Below, piece by piece: positions 34,296-45,574 of a stretch of 64,000 nt of DNA; position 1 is the first letter of the stretch, and each line of letters opens with the position of its first letter. A program made the translations under genes and the position numbers. A model generated the notes under the pieces. The model saw nothing but the letters and a program-made list of their open reading frames with translations. It ran no database searches and was not told the origin of the DNA. The DNA lies in assembly GCF_040954835.1 (NCBI RefSeq), contig NC_090709.1, positions 43,656,490 through 43,720,489 of the forward strand. Direction: 5' to 3'. Source of the stretch: Lepisosteus oculatus (taxonomy: Eukaryota > Chordata > Actinopteri > Semionotiformes > Lepisosteidae).

Positions 34296-35291
34296 AAATA
34301 ATACTTCAGAAAGTGCAGGAACTGACTCTTTTGCTCAGTTGAGGCTATAGGAATCTGTGTTTCTCTCAGGCTGTCAGGAATAGCGCTTATTATATTTTTT
34401 TCTCAGGCTAAACAGTATCATTGGGCTGAATTTCAGTTAAACGCCTAGTTTAGAAAGATCAAGAATGAGTTAGGGAAGACAGAGGTGGAGACTAATGGAA
34501 GTTATGAAAGCCATTAATGGGTTGTCTCTGCTTGAGCTTGATTTAGACCTTAGTAGTGCAAAGTCTAGGGGTTAATTGCAACAAACTGAAAGTGAAGTAC
34601 TAACAGGCGTTCAACCCGTGTTTAGTACGCAGCTGTGGTCTGAAGTTGTGCTCCACCTTAAGTCCAATTGCAATGAACGTTGCTATTGTGCTTAGTCCAG
34701 CACCGTACTAAACCTGTTCTCAATTGCAACGAACACAGAGTAATAGTTGTTGCCCTCTAGAAGTGACTAAACTAGTGAATTATTTTAAACCACCTCTTAA
34801 TATGGCTTGAGCAACTTAGTACCATACTTGGTGTAACGATGAATTGCATTAGAAGGCTCCAGAATATAGTGGAAATAATATCGTTACCACGTACTGAATT
34901 TATGCATCCGTCGCTTGAAAACATTGTAATATTTAATTAAAATTGCTTAACACTCATACCACATTTATTCATAATGAAGCTGATTAATATGTGTATTTAC
35001 AAAAGTGACATTTCCTAATTATGTTGAATGTTAATCATTACTAGTAGCTGTGAAGTTTAAGGTGCTAGGGAGTGAAGAGAACAGAACTTAAACTATTATT
35101 TATATAAATGTAGCGTGAGGCTTTAATGTGTTCTATAAAATCGAGGAGTCAACTGGATAGATTTGTTAAATATTTTAGTGATGGGTCTCCGTATTTGTGG
35201 TTATCAGAGGAAAGCAGGGATGAGGAGGAAATAGGTGGCACCCAAGCATGTTAAAGGAAAAAACTCAGCATCTTAAGTGATTTATGATGGT

Positions 35292-35501
35292 TTACAGTCC
35301 CTTTTCTGTCCTGTGGCTGTGATCCAATGACTGTGTTGAAACAGCCAGGGTTGTGCTAGCTCTTGATGGACTGGTATGCAAACCAAATGACAGACAAGCA
35401 AAGCAATGTTTTACAATTCTGAAAGCTCGTTCAATGTGGCTTCTTGTGTTTTTATGACTCCTGTTATACTGCTGGTCTTGTAATGTTGTTGGATTGTGCA
35501 C
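35292..35501 (-). pseudogene. Harbinger transposase C-terminal fragment
   Basis: The 69-residue frame contains QQYNRSHKNTRSHIERAFRI followed by VKHCFACL. That matches the conserved YNRxHxxTRxxIERxFGxLKxRFxCL stretch of the DDE_Tnp_4 (HARBI1-like) transposase near its catalytic glutamate. The remainder of the ~350-residue protein is not recognisable. It lies inside the terminal repeats described for 34569-36810. Confidence 0.65.
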
Positions 35502-35629
35502 AGGTGTCAGAAGATACCGTTATAAAGGATAAGCATGAGTTAGCAAAACAACACGCCAGCAAGCACTTCCCCACTTTGAAAGGAAGATGCTGGAACTGAT
35601 TCTGAGAAGGTCAGATGAACAATAATTGT

Positions 35630-36740
35630 TGTATTTATTTGCTCAGGTAGTTTTATAAGTAAAGTTCTGTTAAAAATAAATTAATGTCAAATTAATACAG
35701 TAGTGTCCTGTCTCAAGCCCACAGCTGCAGTTCTCATTTGTTTTGTGACTTATTGCAATTGAGTATCCCTCATTTGGTGAATTGTAGCCTCAATGCAATT
35801 CTTACATTTTAAAACTATATTTAAACTACATTTCCTGACTAATTTTAAACAAGAGACAAAGTAATTAGCGTGGTCTATGAATTAACCTACTTATCAGATG
35901 CAATGTTCTGATGCACAGTCCCTTGCAATTCGGGCTAAATAGTACAACAACAATGCTGAGCCCTGTGAACTGGATTAAGCACAAGATGAGCTGAGCTCCA
36001 ACTTGGTTCCAAATGTTTATTAAGCACAAGTTGAGCTGAACTGAAAGGAAGACATTGGAACTGACTAGAAAATAACTTAATTTGAAATGTACGCTCCTAC
36101 TGATACAGGAGAGGGAGAAAATCAAAGTTCTGAAAAGTAAGCACAAAGCACACCCTGCTAAAGAAATGTATTGCCTTAAAAGAAAATGCCTAGGTCAGAG
36201 GAACAATTGTTTTTTTTTTTTGCACAAGTTTAATTTCCAGTTCTGTTAAAAATTAAACTTAACTTTACTGGTTATTAGTTGGTGTGTTTTGTAATGATTT
36301 AGCTATAACGATGTGTCCACTTATTCATCTGGAGTGTTAAACAAAATTAATGCTGCAATAATACAGTAGTGTTCAATTTCAAATGCACAGCTGTGGTTCT
36401 CATTTGTTTCATGACTAATTACAATTGGGTATCTCATTTAATAATGACGTAGCCTCATCAGGTGAATTGTAGCCTAAATGCAATTCTTAAATTAAAAACT
36501 AACTGATTTGTCAGGAAATTTAGTTTGAATATAAAGAAGAAACAGAAAAGTAATTGTATATTAATGTGGCCTATGTATTATTCTACTAATCAGAAGTGTT
36601 CTGATGTACAGTCCTCTCCAGTTCGGGCTAATTAGTTCAACAAGGCCAAGCCCTTGGAACCGGATTAAGCACAAGTTGAGCTGAGCTCCATCTTTGTTCC
36701 ACATGTTTTTGCTGCAATTGAACTCGGAGCGGGAGATGAT
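35630..36740. repeat. Two direct copies of a ~0.55 kb segment
   Basis: Copy 1 (about 35630-36080) and copy 2 (about 36215-36740) share AGTTCTGTTAAAAAT, TTCTCATTTGTTT, GTGAATTGTAGCCT and TGCACAGTCC-type blocks. They also share GCACAAGTTGAGCTGAGCTC in the same order. The copies differ by many substitutions, so the duplication is old. Confidence 0.6.
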
Positions 36741-36924
36741 CTCCAGAATGTACCGTACTAACTTAGCACGCGGCTGTGTTTTAACTTGGGATGTCCATTG
36801 CAATTGACCCTGTGGGTTTATATACATGGGTTTCTCTGCATACACTACCATAAGGGAGGAATGGTGAGTTGGAGGGAGGGCAACAGTTTGGTTTATCGAG
36901 AATACACCAAACTGAGTAGAACTA

Positions 36925-37075
36925 CAGATCCAACCATTCAAAATGTGCAGTAAATAGCAGTGCTTGTTCTGCAAAGAACTGTAGGATATCGCATGATGTA
37001 TCAAAGTAGGGTGAAATATCTTGTAAAACCGCCAGGCGGAGCTATGAAAGCTTAATGTCTCATGTGCAGCATTTG
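36925..37075. repeat. Short dispersed repeat, copy 1
   Basis: It starts near CCAACCATTCAAAATGTGCA and ends near CCGCCAGGCGGAGCTATGAA and CTCATGTGCAGCATT. Related copies lie at 38697-38900 and, inverted, at 50475-50660. It is a MITE-like piece of unknown family. Confidence 0.5.
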
Positions 37076-37109
37076 CGCTGTTGCTAGAAAATGTATTTCT
37101 AAATATCAC

Positions 37110-38120
37110 AAAATGTTCAAAGTTAAGTGATTTATTAATAACAACTAATCATTTCAAACTGCTTGTATTCTAAAATTGTATTTTGTTTGCGGGTGATTTG
37201 TCACTGTTTTCACAAACTTCAATTTATTAAACGTCTTAGATATGGTGTTCCAGACCTCTGTTTACTTTCTGAAACTCCATCGATATTTCCTGTTTTCACA
37301 CAGATAAGAATAAACTGCACGTGCAAATCTTTTCACAAGTGTAAAGATGTTCTGTGCTCAATAGCTCTTTAACACAGTACGCATTATGTCATATCTTTAA
37401 ACATCAGTTGAAGCATTCTGAAGTCTGACAATCGTAAAAAGTTACCAAATAATATTGGTGAAACTGTTACCTGTCCTGGATAAAGCAATTAGAAAATAGT
37501 TGGATTTACACTTGTAAGAAAATTTCTGATTTTAATGGGACATGTTGAGTCTTTTCTTTTCAGCTTGAAATTAACTCTTGCCTACTATGTATATTCCATT
37601 GCAGCCATTTTAATGCAACACAGCTCCATACTTCTCACAAAGTCTAGGCTAGGTGTTACACCCCACTGTGTTTATGTAGATTAGACAGTTCTACTTGGGG
37701 AGGGGAAGGAACTTTCAGTTTTCTGGTGTCATTGTTGGCCTTTAACATAAGGCAATCAGCAATCAAATGTCCTGTTTTTTCTTAAGTTGAACAAAGATGT
37801 GCCACATGCATACAGTGTCATGTTGTATATTTTTAATGCTACTACAGTACAGCTTGTGGGAAATACATTTGTCCTGTATCAAAGTTTAACTTACCCTACA
37901 TTACAAACTGAGTGAATTCAACAGAATCGACGGCTAAAAGCAACATGTCAAAATGTTCCCAAAATAACAAAAAGTGAACGAGTTGAGGATTCGATAATAG
38001 AGTAATCATAACAATAACTCCCGAGTTGTTTAATGCAATCCAAACGAAAGAAGGACACTTAAATAAACATGAAAAGACTATTTTTTCATTGACGAAAAGT
38101 AATGTCGCACTCTCTCTTGT
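37110..38120. other. AT-rich DNA, nothing recognised
   Basis: About 1 kb with no tRNA, repeat or protein similarity that I can see. Open frames are short and of ordinary AT-rich composition. Confidence 0.5.
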
Positions 38121-38722
38121 TTAATCTGATTGTTTTATTGCTGCACAGACTAAAACCAGAGAGAAATAGCACCTCTTTCTTTGAAGCATTTTGTTTATCC
38201 TATCATGTATCGGTTTCCAATCATACAAAGTAAGTTCTGAGAATCTCCAATTCACCATACCTATGTTTCCCTGGAGAATGCAAAGCCCTTTTGCCTCTGG
38301 ACCAGTCAAAATTTATGGATGTGGTTCACCCCCAGTCCCAAAATTGCGAAACGGAAGAGCAGCGTAGCGGTCGGCTCTGGCTGTCCCCTCTGTGCCGACA
38401 CACTGCACATTCAATCCCTCCTTCTCTTGACTGATGGGCAAAAGGTGGACATCTGGGAGAACTGTACGTGGCATCTGTGAGTTCTGCTGTGTAGATGGTG
38501 CTTCCTGAGGGGAGAGAGACAGTGGGGAGTGAGCAGAGAGGACAGGATGGAGGGTCCTGAGGGGGTGTGCTCTGCTGGGGGTGGAGGGTTGTATGGAGAT
38601 ACGCATTGCATCAGGTACAGCAACCTGTGTGGCAGGGAGGGGCACTTTTCAGGAGATGAAGGTCTGTTTGGAGACGGCTGACACCCTAGTGTTTGACTGC
38701 TGGAACATACAGATGCAGCCAT
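38121..38722 (-). pseudogene. Decayed copy of the BEN-domain gene, exon 3
   Basis: Pieces in different minus-strand frames match the intact genes at 40991 and 48060. They include CSSSQTL...SPEKCPSLPHRL, SPQEAPSTQQNSQ, VLPDVHLLPISQEKEGLNVQ, ARADRYAALPFRN and VNWRFSELTLYDWKPIHDRI. The frame is broken at several points and exons 1-2 are not seen. A further scrap of the BEN tail (KSMVDRFSKITVLCMIGNKC) lies at about 39040-39120. An older duplication of the same gene. Confidence 0.65.
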
Positions 38723-38900
38723 TCAAAATGCGCGGGCGATACCGCATTATTTTCCGGTACGCTGTACGCAGTCTACCGCGAGTTACCGGTAAATACTGCT
38801 AGTTACCGTAAATTCACCTATAATACAGCAAGCAAAATAATAGTATCCAGAATTTCAGCAAGGTGGAGCTAATAAAGCTCAACCTCTCATGTTTGAGCTG
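38697..38900. repeat. Short dispersed repeat, copy 2
   Basis: CAGATGCAGCCATTCAAAAT to AAGCTCAACCTCTCATGTTT corresponds, inverted, to 50475-50660. It shares its ends with copy 1 at 36925. It is inserted into or beside the decayed BEN copy. Confidence 0.5.
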
Positions 38901-39597
38901 TGGCCATCAAAGTCTTTAACGAAGATATTACTAATAGTAGTAATAATGAATGACCTTGGACAAGCTGTAAGTGTAAACTCAAAGTATTGCCCTGGTCCAC
39001 ATTCTTTTTTTTATTGACCGTCTTTGTAAAAGTAACACCACAGCATTTTGCAATCACGCATTTGTTTCCAATCATGCAAAGTACAGTAATTTTTGAGAAT
39101 CGATCCACCATGCTTTTCACATGCTCATAAAAGAGATTGATTTAGGAACATAAACATATTACCGTATGCAAACTGTACTGTATACAGTATGTATATGTAT
39201 ATTTAATGTCTTAAATATGTGCCCGTTTAAGTATTGAATATTTATATGGAATTTTACCACTGAAGGGAAATCTTAGTGCCTGAGCATAAAAAGAATAGGA
39301 GCATACTGCAACGCGTGTGAAGGCCATAAACGATATTAATTTTGGAACTTAAACATACAGTATATGGCTGGTCTCGGTACTTTAAAGAAAACATACACAC
39401 CAGTATTCCATTTCTCCCTAAACATTTTAACACACTTTAACTAACGTGATACCGGAGTCAACAAGCATACTTTTAGAATTTGATTAAAAGGGAATATAAT
39501 ATGGAATCGCGTATCTCAAGAAATTAATAACGATATGATTATAGTCGTGTACTGCGACAGGGCTGTGTAGGGCTGTTTCGCCTCTCTCTTCATGCGA

Positions 39598-39675
39598 CTT
39601 CCCTTGTAGCCCATTGGTCTACGTGCCCGATTACCAACTCACGGGTTGTGTGTTCAAATCCAGCTGGTGCTGGAC
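39598..39675 (+). other. tRNA-like sequence (possible SINE head or tRNA pseudogene), left arm
   Basis: CTTGTAGCCCATTGGTCTAC resembles a box A and GTGTGTTCAAATCCAGC a box B with near-normal spacing. The anticodon and T stems pair poorly, so no anticodon can be assigned safely. The inverted copy lies at 49660-49735. Confidence 0.45.
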
Positions 39676-40858
39676 TTTTCTTTTAACAAACATTTCTTCG
39701 AAAAAATAGAATAGCAATATTATGGACAATCAATTGACTTTTATATTTCAAAATATCACAACATGATCGATTCTAAGTCATTTTTGATAACAATGAATAG
39801 TCACCTTCTTCCCTTCTGACAACGGTCCCTGCTTCTGCTTCCTGCTTCTATTGTGTGTGTGTGTAATAGAGTACATTTTTATAGAGAAATGGAGGCTGGA
39901 CAGTATGCGTTACAATATACACATTTATATTGATTTAAATCGTGTTTTGATTTAAATCGCAAACGCATGTTTAATTATATGTGTTTTTTTAAATCATAAT
40001 CAGGCTAATGCAACATAAATTGATACAGTATCTTTGTCTTCTAAGTATCTTAATAAACTTTCAGCATAGCTTTCTACCCGTTTAGATTTATTTTTCTTGG
40101 GATTTTGGGATCAAACGTGGAAGGATTAGATTGTAATAGTTTTTATTTTTCAAATACGTTTTAGAAAAGTGTAATCTATACCTGCCCAGACTGTACGCCT
40201 TCCTAAACCCCGCTCTGACCACTTTCACTCCTGTCCTGCTCTTCCCCGCGCACCCCAGCCGGGCACTCTTCGGCCTCTGCCCGGGACAAATGTATATTTT
40301 GATCTTTACACCCGGAGTGGCACCGAGGGAGCGTCTGCATTTATAACTTAGTTTTTAAAATTAGTCAAGCAATATGAAGCATCTCCTTTTACTTTTAAGT
40401 CCCTTAAATACATTGAGCACAGCTTTCTCACTACTTAAGATTACTTTTTGATACCATCCTTACACAAAGCAGGAACTTTCCGATGACATACAGTACAAGT
40501 GGAAAGATTACAGATTTTAATCGTCTTTAATTTTGTTACGTTATACGTTTTAGGAACATTTAATCTAAACAAACACCACAAAACTATTCTCGATTGTATT
40601 TCTGAATGTTATGTCACATCTACAGTAGTTCACTGCTTTAAATACATCGAATTAAGAAAGTTAGATGTAGCACTTTAGATCTTTTTTTCTGAACCAGGGA
40701 AAATCTGATCATGTTTCTCTATAACAATAATAAAAAACATTATTTTACTTATCACCTTTAAAAGTGGCATCTCAAAGCAATACAGTAGATCGAAAAACAG
40801 TTAAAAGGGACCAAAGTAAATACCAGACAAACGCAAACGCGTTTTTAATAGAAATGCT

Positions 40859-40864
40859 TTTATT
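40859..40864 (-). promoter_or_regulatory. Poly(A) signal of the left BEN gene
   Basis: AATAAA on the minus strand lies about 127 bases beyond the stop codon. The matching site of the right gene is at 48914-48919. Confidence 0.55.
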
Positions 40865-40990
40865 CATTCAGCAGAGAGTGAGAGGGACATCCAGCAGAGA
40901 GAGACACACACACAGGTTTCCATTGACAAACGTAATTGTTTTTTTACATTCCTCTTGTCTAACAGGAATGTTTTGTTTGTGGACAGACTG

Positions 40991-42062
40991 TTAGACGAGA
41001 GGAAAAGCGCACCTCCTTCTACGAAGCATTTCGTTGATCCGATCACGAATTATTTTCCTGTCGCACAAAGTAAGGGTTGAGAATCTCCGATTCACCATGC
41101 TACTAATGGTTTCCCGGAGATTGCAAGGCAAGGCACTTTTGCCTCTGGACCCATCGAAATTTACAGACGTGGTCCACCCCCAGTAAATTTCAAAAGTCAC
41201 AAGATTTCGAAACATGAGGGCGGCATAGCGGTCGGCTCTTGCTTTCCCGTCTATGCCGATGCACTGCAAGTACAACCCCCCCTCCATCTCCTGATTGATG
41301 GGTAGCAGTTGGACATCTGGGAGAATTATTCGTCCCACTGGCGTCTGTGAATTCCGCTGTGCTTCCTGGGGGGAGATAGACGGCGGGGACAGCATCAACC
41401 AATTCCCATGCGGTGGTGAACGGAGAGGCCGGGATGGAGTGTCCTGAGGCGGTGTGTGCTCTGCGGGGGGCAGAGCTTCCGCCAGGCATTGCAACCTGCG
41501 CGGCGGGGAGAGGCACTTTTCGGGAGACAGCTGCTCAACTGTTTGACTGCTGGAACATACTGTCTCCTTCCTCTGCATTTTCAGGAGTGTCTCTAGCCTC
41601 CCAGTCCTCCCCAGTAATGCATCGTACTGCTCCCGCTGCTGCCAAAATGTCTCCACACAGATGCTGCTTCTACAGGTTGGCATCCTGGCCAGTGGCCGAG
41701 AGCAGAGACCCACGGCCTGTGGCAAAATAACATAATTCATGTAAGAAATAAAGTCACACAGTAGTATTCATCAGTCGCGGAACAGAAGTCAAAATAAACT
41801 TTTCTTTTTTTCCGTCTTACCGCTTTCTTTTTTACTGTCCTGGTGGTAGATCGTTTCGCCCGTGCGGTGTTTTCTTGAAGAATAGGCTACGAAGAAATAA
41901 TTATAATTGAATTTAAAATTCAAAACGGCAATAATACCTTGTAATATACGTTGTAATCACATATTTCAGATGAAGTCTGCTGTATTTGCTTACCCTTCGC
42001 TCTTTGGAAGCTGGGGCGGCAGAAGCACCTCGTCTCTTCCCGTAAAAGGTCTTGGTCTCCAT
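40991..42062 (-). CDS. BEN-domain protein, three exons (left copy, 286 aa)
   Basis: Exon 1 is 42062-41994 (ATG, METKTFYGKRRGASAAPASK), exon 2 is 41886-41821, exon 3 is 41716-40991. Introns begin GTAAGC and GTAAGA and end CGTAG and CACAG, all in phase 0. The N-terminus is basic (KRSTTRTVKKKA), followed by a possible coiled coil (QREQYDALLGRTGRLETLLK), a Pro/Ser-rich linker, and a C-terminal region resembling a BEN domain (RADRYAALMFRNLVTFEIYW through IIRDRINEMLRRRR). BEN domains bind DNA or mediate contacts in chromatin and transcription factors such as BANP and NACC1. The frame is open and splice sites are good. The right copy differs by in-frame indels only. Whether it is a host gene or element-borne is open. 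Confidence 0.7.
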
Positions 42063-42330
42063 ACTGTACTGTGGTCAATGTAGTGCAGGTTCGCAGTTTT
42101 TTTTGTGATGGGAGCTCACCCAATCCCTTTGTGTATTTATGCTATATTCACATGTACGGCTAGAATGTTCATTGTCTTCCAATGAAAGGCGGGTGCCTGT
42201 TGCCGAAGTCTGGAGACATTAGAGGCTTGCCACACCCGGACTGTTAAACCACCGCATTAGCACGTCAAAGCCCATTGAGGAGCCGGGCGCAATAATTGTT
42301 TTGTCCCTTGATTTACTGATCTGCATTAAT

Positions 42331-42530
42331 TATGGAAATCGAGTTCCTGCTCTTTGCAGACGACCTGGTCCCGCTGTCGCCCACAGAACAGAGGCTGCAC
42401 CAGAACCTGGCGCTGCTGGAGCAGCACTGTCAGACCTGGGCGCCGACAGTCAATCTGGACAAGAACAGAGTTATGGTTTTCCAGAAAAAAAGCCAGACCT
42501 CAGGGAAACAGGTACAAATTCACACTTAAC
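42331..42530 (+). pseudogene. LINE reverse-transcriptase fragment
   Basis: A 65-residue frame reads EIEFLLFADDLVPLSPTEQR followed by LHQNLALLEQHCQTWAPTVN and LDKNRVMVFQKK. FADD is the catalytic RT motif, and the following residues match RT domains of fish non-LTR elements. Nothing upstream or downstream of the RT remains. It starts exactly where the left inverted arm stops, so it marks a junction. Confidence 0.75.
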
Positions 42531-42799
42531 AACACATTAACACCAAACAACGGGAGCAGGGACGAATAAGGCCAGTACCCACTATTGTTAAACATACAGA
42601 AAAGAATATTAAAGTATTGAATATTAGTATTGGCTTTAGTATTAGCCATACAGAACATTAAAGTGCCCCTTTTCCATTCAGCAGGTGCCTGAGCCGCTGT
42701 GTCCTATCTTCTGACAGTCACCGTTGTGAATGTCTGTAGAGTGTATCTTATTTTTAGTACTAAAATAAATACTTAGTACTTTAGTACTAAGTACTAAAA

Positions 42800-43560
42800 T
42801 ACTAGTACCGAGGGAGCATCTGCATTTATAACTTCGTTTTTAAAATTAGTCAAGCAATATGAAGCATCTCCTTTTACTTTTAAGTCCCTTAAATACATTG
42901 AGCACAGCTACTCACCACGTAAGATTGCTTTTTGATACCATCCTTACACAAAGCAGAAACTTTCCGATGACATACAGTTCAAGTGGAAAGATTACAGATT
43001 TTAATCGTCTTTAATTTTGTTACGTTATACGTTTTAGGAACGTTTCATCTAAACAAACACCACAAAACTATTCTCGATTGTATTTCTGAATGTTATGTTA
43101 CACCTACAGTAGTTCACTGCTTTAAATACATCGAATTAAGAAAGTTATGTGTAGGACTTTAGATCTTTTTTTCTGAAGCAAGGAAAATCTAATCATGTTT
43201 CTCTATAACAATAATAAAAAACTTTATTTTACATATCACCTTTAAAAGTGGCATCTCAAAGCAATACAGTAGATCGAAAAACAGTTAAAAGGGACCAAAG
43301 TAAATACCAGACAAACACAAACGCGTTTTTAATAAAATGCTTTTATTCATTCAGCAGAGAGTGAGAGGGACATCCAGCAGAGAGAGACACACACACCGGT
43401 TTCCATTGACAAAATTGTTTTTTTTCAATTCCTCTTGTCAAACAGGAATGTTTTGTTTGTGGACAGACTGTTAGACTAGAGGAGAAGAGCGCCTCCTTCT
43501 ACGAAGCATTTCGTTGATCCGATCACTAATTCTTTTCCAGTCGCACGAAGTAAGGGTTGT
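42800..43560. repeat. Extra copy of the BEN 3'-flank, direct to left arm
   Basis: ACCGAGGGAGCATCTGCATT through TCGTTGATCCGATCACTAAT repeats 40310-41060 in the same orientation, including the last codons of exon 3. It then breaks and jumps to TGTAAAGCGCTGATTCTTAT, sequence otherwise found near 47190. A second short copy of the CTTGTCTAACAGGAATGTTT block follows at 43620-43680. Confidence 0.75.
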
Positions 43561-43599
43561 AAAGCGCTGATTCTTATGGAATGTGTTCCGCCGGGGATT

Positions 43600-45225
43600 C
43601 AAAAAAATTATTTGACAAAATTTGTTTTTTTTCAATTCCTCTTGTCTAACAGGAATGTTTTGTTTGTGGACAGACTGTCCACAAACGTGAGACTGTCTTT
43701 CTCAGACTTACATTCCCGAATGTCCCCCGCCCCGGTCAACAATCCTAGGAAGAACACGAAACAGCCTGTTAATAAAATTTTTACAATTTTGTTCGGTCAG
43801 TTCTTCCTCCCAGAATTTACAGATTGCATCGATCAGTTCCTGCTTTGTGACGGGCTTAGCAGTTTTCCGAACGTAGTCTTTCAACGAATGCCAAACCATC
43901 TCTATCGGATTTAGATCTGGGGATTCGGCTGGAGTTTTCACCCAGTTCACTCCTTCTGCTATAAGCCTCGCCCTTGCTGCTGTTTGTTTCGGATCGTTGT
44001 CTTGAAAGAGACGGTGCCTTGATCCAAACTGCTCCCTGATATATGGGGCAGCATGCTGTGTGACCACAACTTCCTCGAAGAATACACGGTCCATAATTCC
44101 TTCGAAAATAAGAAGTGGTCCCGGGCCTCTTCTAAATATACCCCCCCAGACGTGAACCTTCAGTGGATGTTTGGGCTTTGGCTTGTCCACATATCTCCCC
44201 TTTTTGCAAAATGCCATTGTTGAAAACTGTTCCAGAGCCACTGTTGTTTCGTCGGTGAAAAGTACATCCTGAAATGCCTCCCCCTGTTCAATCCATTGGA
44301 GCGCTTGCTTGAGTCTTTCCTCTTTGTTTTTTTGCCTTATCATGGGGCATGTGTTGGTTTTTCTGTATCTCCATCCAAGCCTCCTGCGTACTCCTCTTAT
44401 CGATGTCGGGCTAACGGTCGCACCGAGGTCAGCCCAAAGCCATCTTTGGACTTGCATCGCCGGTAGCTCATCATTTTCATCAGTCAGTTTGTCGACAGCT
44501 CGCACAATAAGACTTGGAAAAAAAAAGAGATCAGCAGTTAGTTTTAAAAATAATGTGCGTCGTTGTATTTACATGCAAGAAAGGTATTTTTAGAAATTTA
44601 TTTACCTTTGAATCGTCCTCGGTTTAGATTCTCTTTGCCTCCTCTCCCCTTTATAATGCCATCTCACTGTGCTTTCAGAAACGAAGATGTCCATCGAAGC
44701 CAACTGCTGTACAATGTCCCGTGTTGACTTCCCGTTTCTTTTCATCTCCATTATTTGGTGTGAGAGAGTTTTCGTGATTTTGGTCATTGTCCGTCCCCTT
44801 ACCAAAGCGATACAGTGGTGCAGCTTGAATTCTGTACCTATATACTGTATGGTATGGTACAGATAAAACTTACACCATACCGATGAGCTAATGCCAGGGA
44901 AAGACACTCCTATTTTATTTAAAACACAATACGCCAGGAAATGTGTCTGATGCATTAGCAAGTTAAAACAATTGGGTCGAAAACCTGGGCGTAACACCAT
45001 TTCCTTTTTCTGATCATTTGCTTTCTGGATACACATTTCACCTGTCCTGTTCTTTGTTTTCCTGGTTTGCTGATTATGCCTGCTGTGGTCCACTCCTACC
45101 CTCACACCTAAAGAATACTATTTTAAATTTCTTGGCGCAGTTCATTAACCCTTGTATGTGCTGTCCGCGCCCAAAATGCAATTTAAAAAAAGTCAAAAAC
45201 CGCGCTCAAAATGCAATTTAGAGCT
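43600..45225 (-). mobile_element. Tc1/mariner-type transposon (ends not resolved)
   Basis: The transposase gene and about 440 bases of 5' flank with no counterpart elsewhere in the inverted-repeat region define an insertion. Its left edge lies near 43680, just after duplicated BEN-flank sequence, and its right edge near 45130-45225, before sequence repeated at 47015-47440. No clean TIR pair was found by eye. Confidence 0.5.
43708..44787 (-). CDS. Tc1/mariner-type transposase with one intron (328 aa)
   Basis: Exon 1 (44787-44606) starts [20 protein letters not shown] and carries a helix-turn-helix ending [16 protein letters not shown]...CCAAG intron of 93 bases separates it from exon 2 (44512-43708), and the join [14 protein letters not shown] keeps frame. 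Catalytic motifs are DVLFTDETT (first Asp), [12 protein letters not shown] (second Asp) and [12 protein letters not shown] (Glu). There are 32 residues between QD and the Glu, against 34 in Tc1. The length is close to the usual ~340. No stop interrupts the spliced frame, so the enzyme may be intact. I could not define terminal inverted repeats. The enzyme would cut and paste DNA at TA sites. Confidence 0.75.
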
Positions 45226-45274
45226 TAATAAGATACACTCCACAGGCATTCACAACAGCAACATATGAAACGTT

Positions 45275-45465
45275 TATTTTTTAATCGCTGTCTAAGGAAA
45301 TCTCAGTAGAACTTTGTTCATGAACAAACAGTGGCATGTTACATTATTATTCGTTTTTTTGTTAACAAGGCTCGCCAGCTAATGTGAATTGAAACCTGTC
45401 TTGCTAGCTTTTAAAGTCGTGCATGTGTAAACGACAATTGAAATAGAGAAAAAAGACCTGACTGA
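45275..45465. repeat. Direct repeat of 47245-47437
   Basis: Both copies read TCTAAGGAAATCTCAGT, CAAACAGTGGCATGTTACAT and GGCTCGCCAGCTAATGTGAA in the same orientation with few differences. One copy sits outside the inner inverted repeat on each side. Confidence 0.75.
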
Positions 45466-45574
45466 CAAGCCGATACATACTCTTAGAGTTTGATTAATAG
45501 GGAATATAATACAAAAATATAGTACTAAAAAAGGTACTACCAATTTTAAAGGTGATTTTACTTTTAAATAAAAA

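Larger units (their letters stand above)
34569..36810 (-). mobile_element. Old PIF/Harbinger DNA transposon with internal repeats
   Basis: The ends read GGGTTAATTGCAACAAACT on the left and, inverted, GGGTCAATTGCAATGGACA on the right, matching at 13 of the first 14 bases. A transposase remnant lies inside on the minus strand (35292-35501). The right half contains two direct copies of a segment of about 0.55 kb (about 35630-36080 and 36215-36740). No clear TWA target duplication is visible. The element is heavily decayed. Confidence 0.55.
39365..42330. repeat. Left arm of a large inverted duplication
   Basis: From TCGGTACTTTAAAG at 39372 to TTTACTGATCTGCATTAATT near 42330, this arm matches the reverse complement of 47440-49965. 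It contains a complete BEN-domain gene and a tRNA-like sequence. Small insertions are private to one arm, for example a segment at 40190-40700 that the right arm lacks or shortens. Confidence 0.85.
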
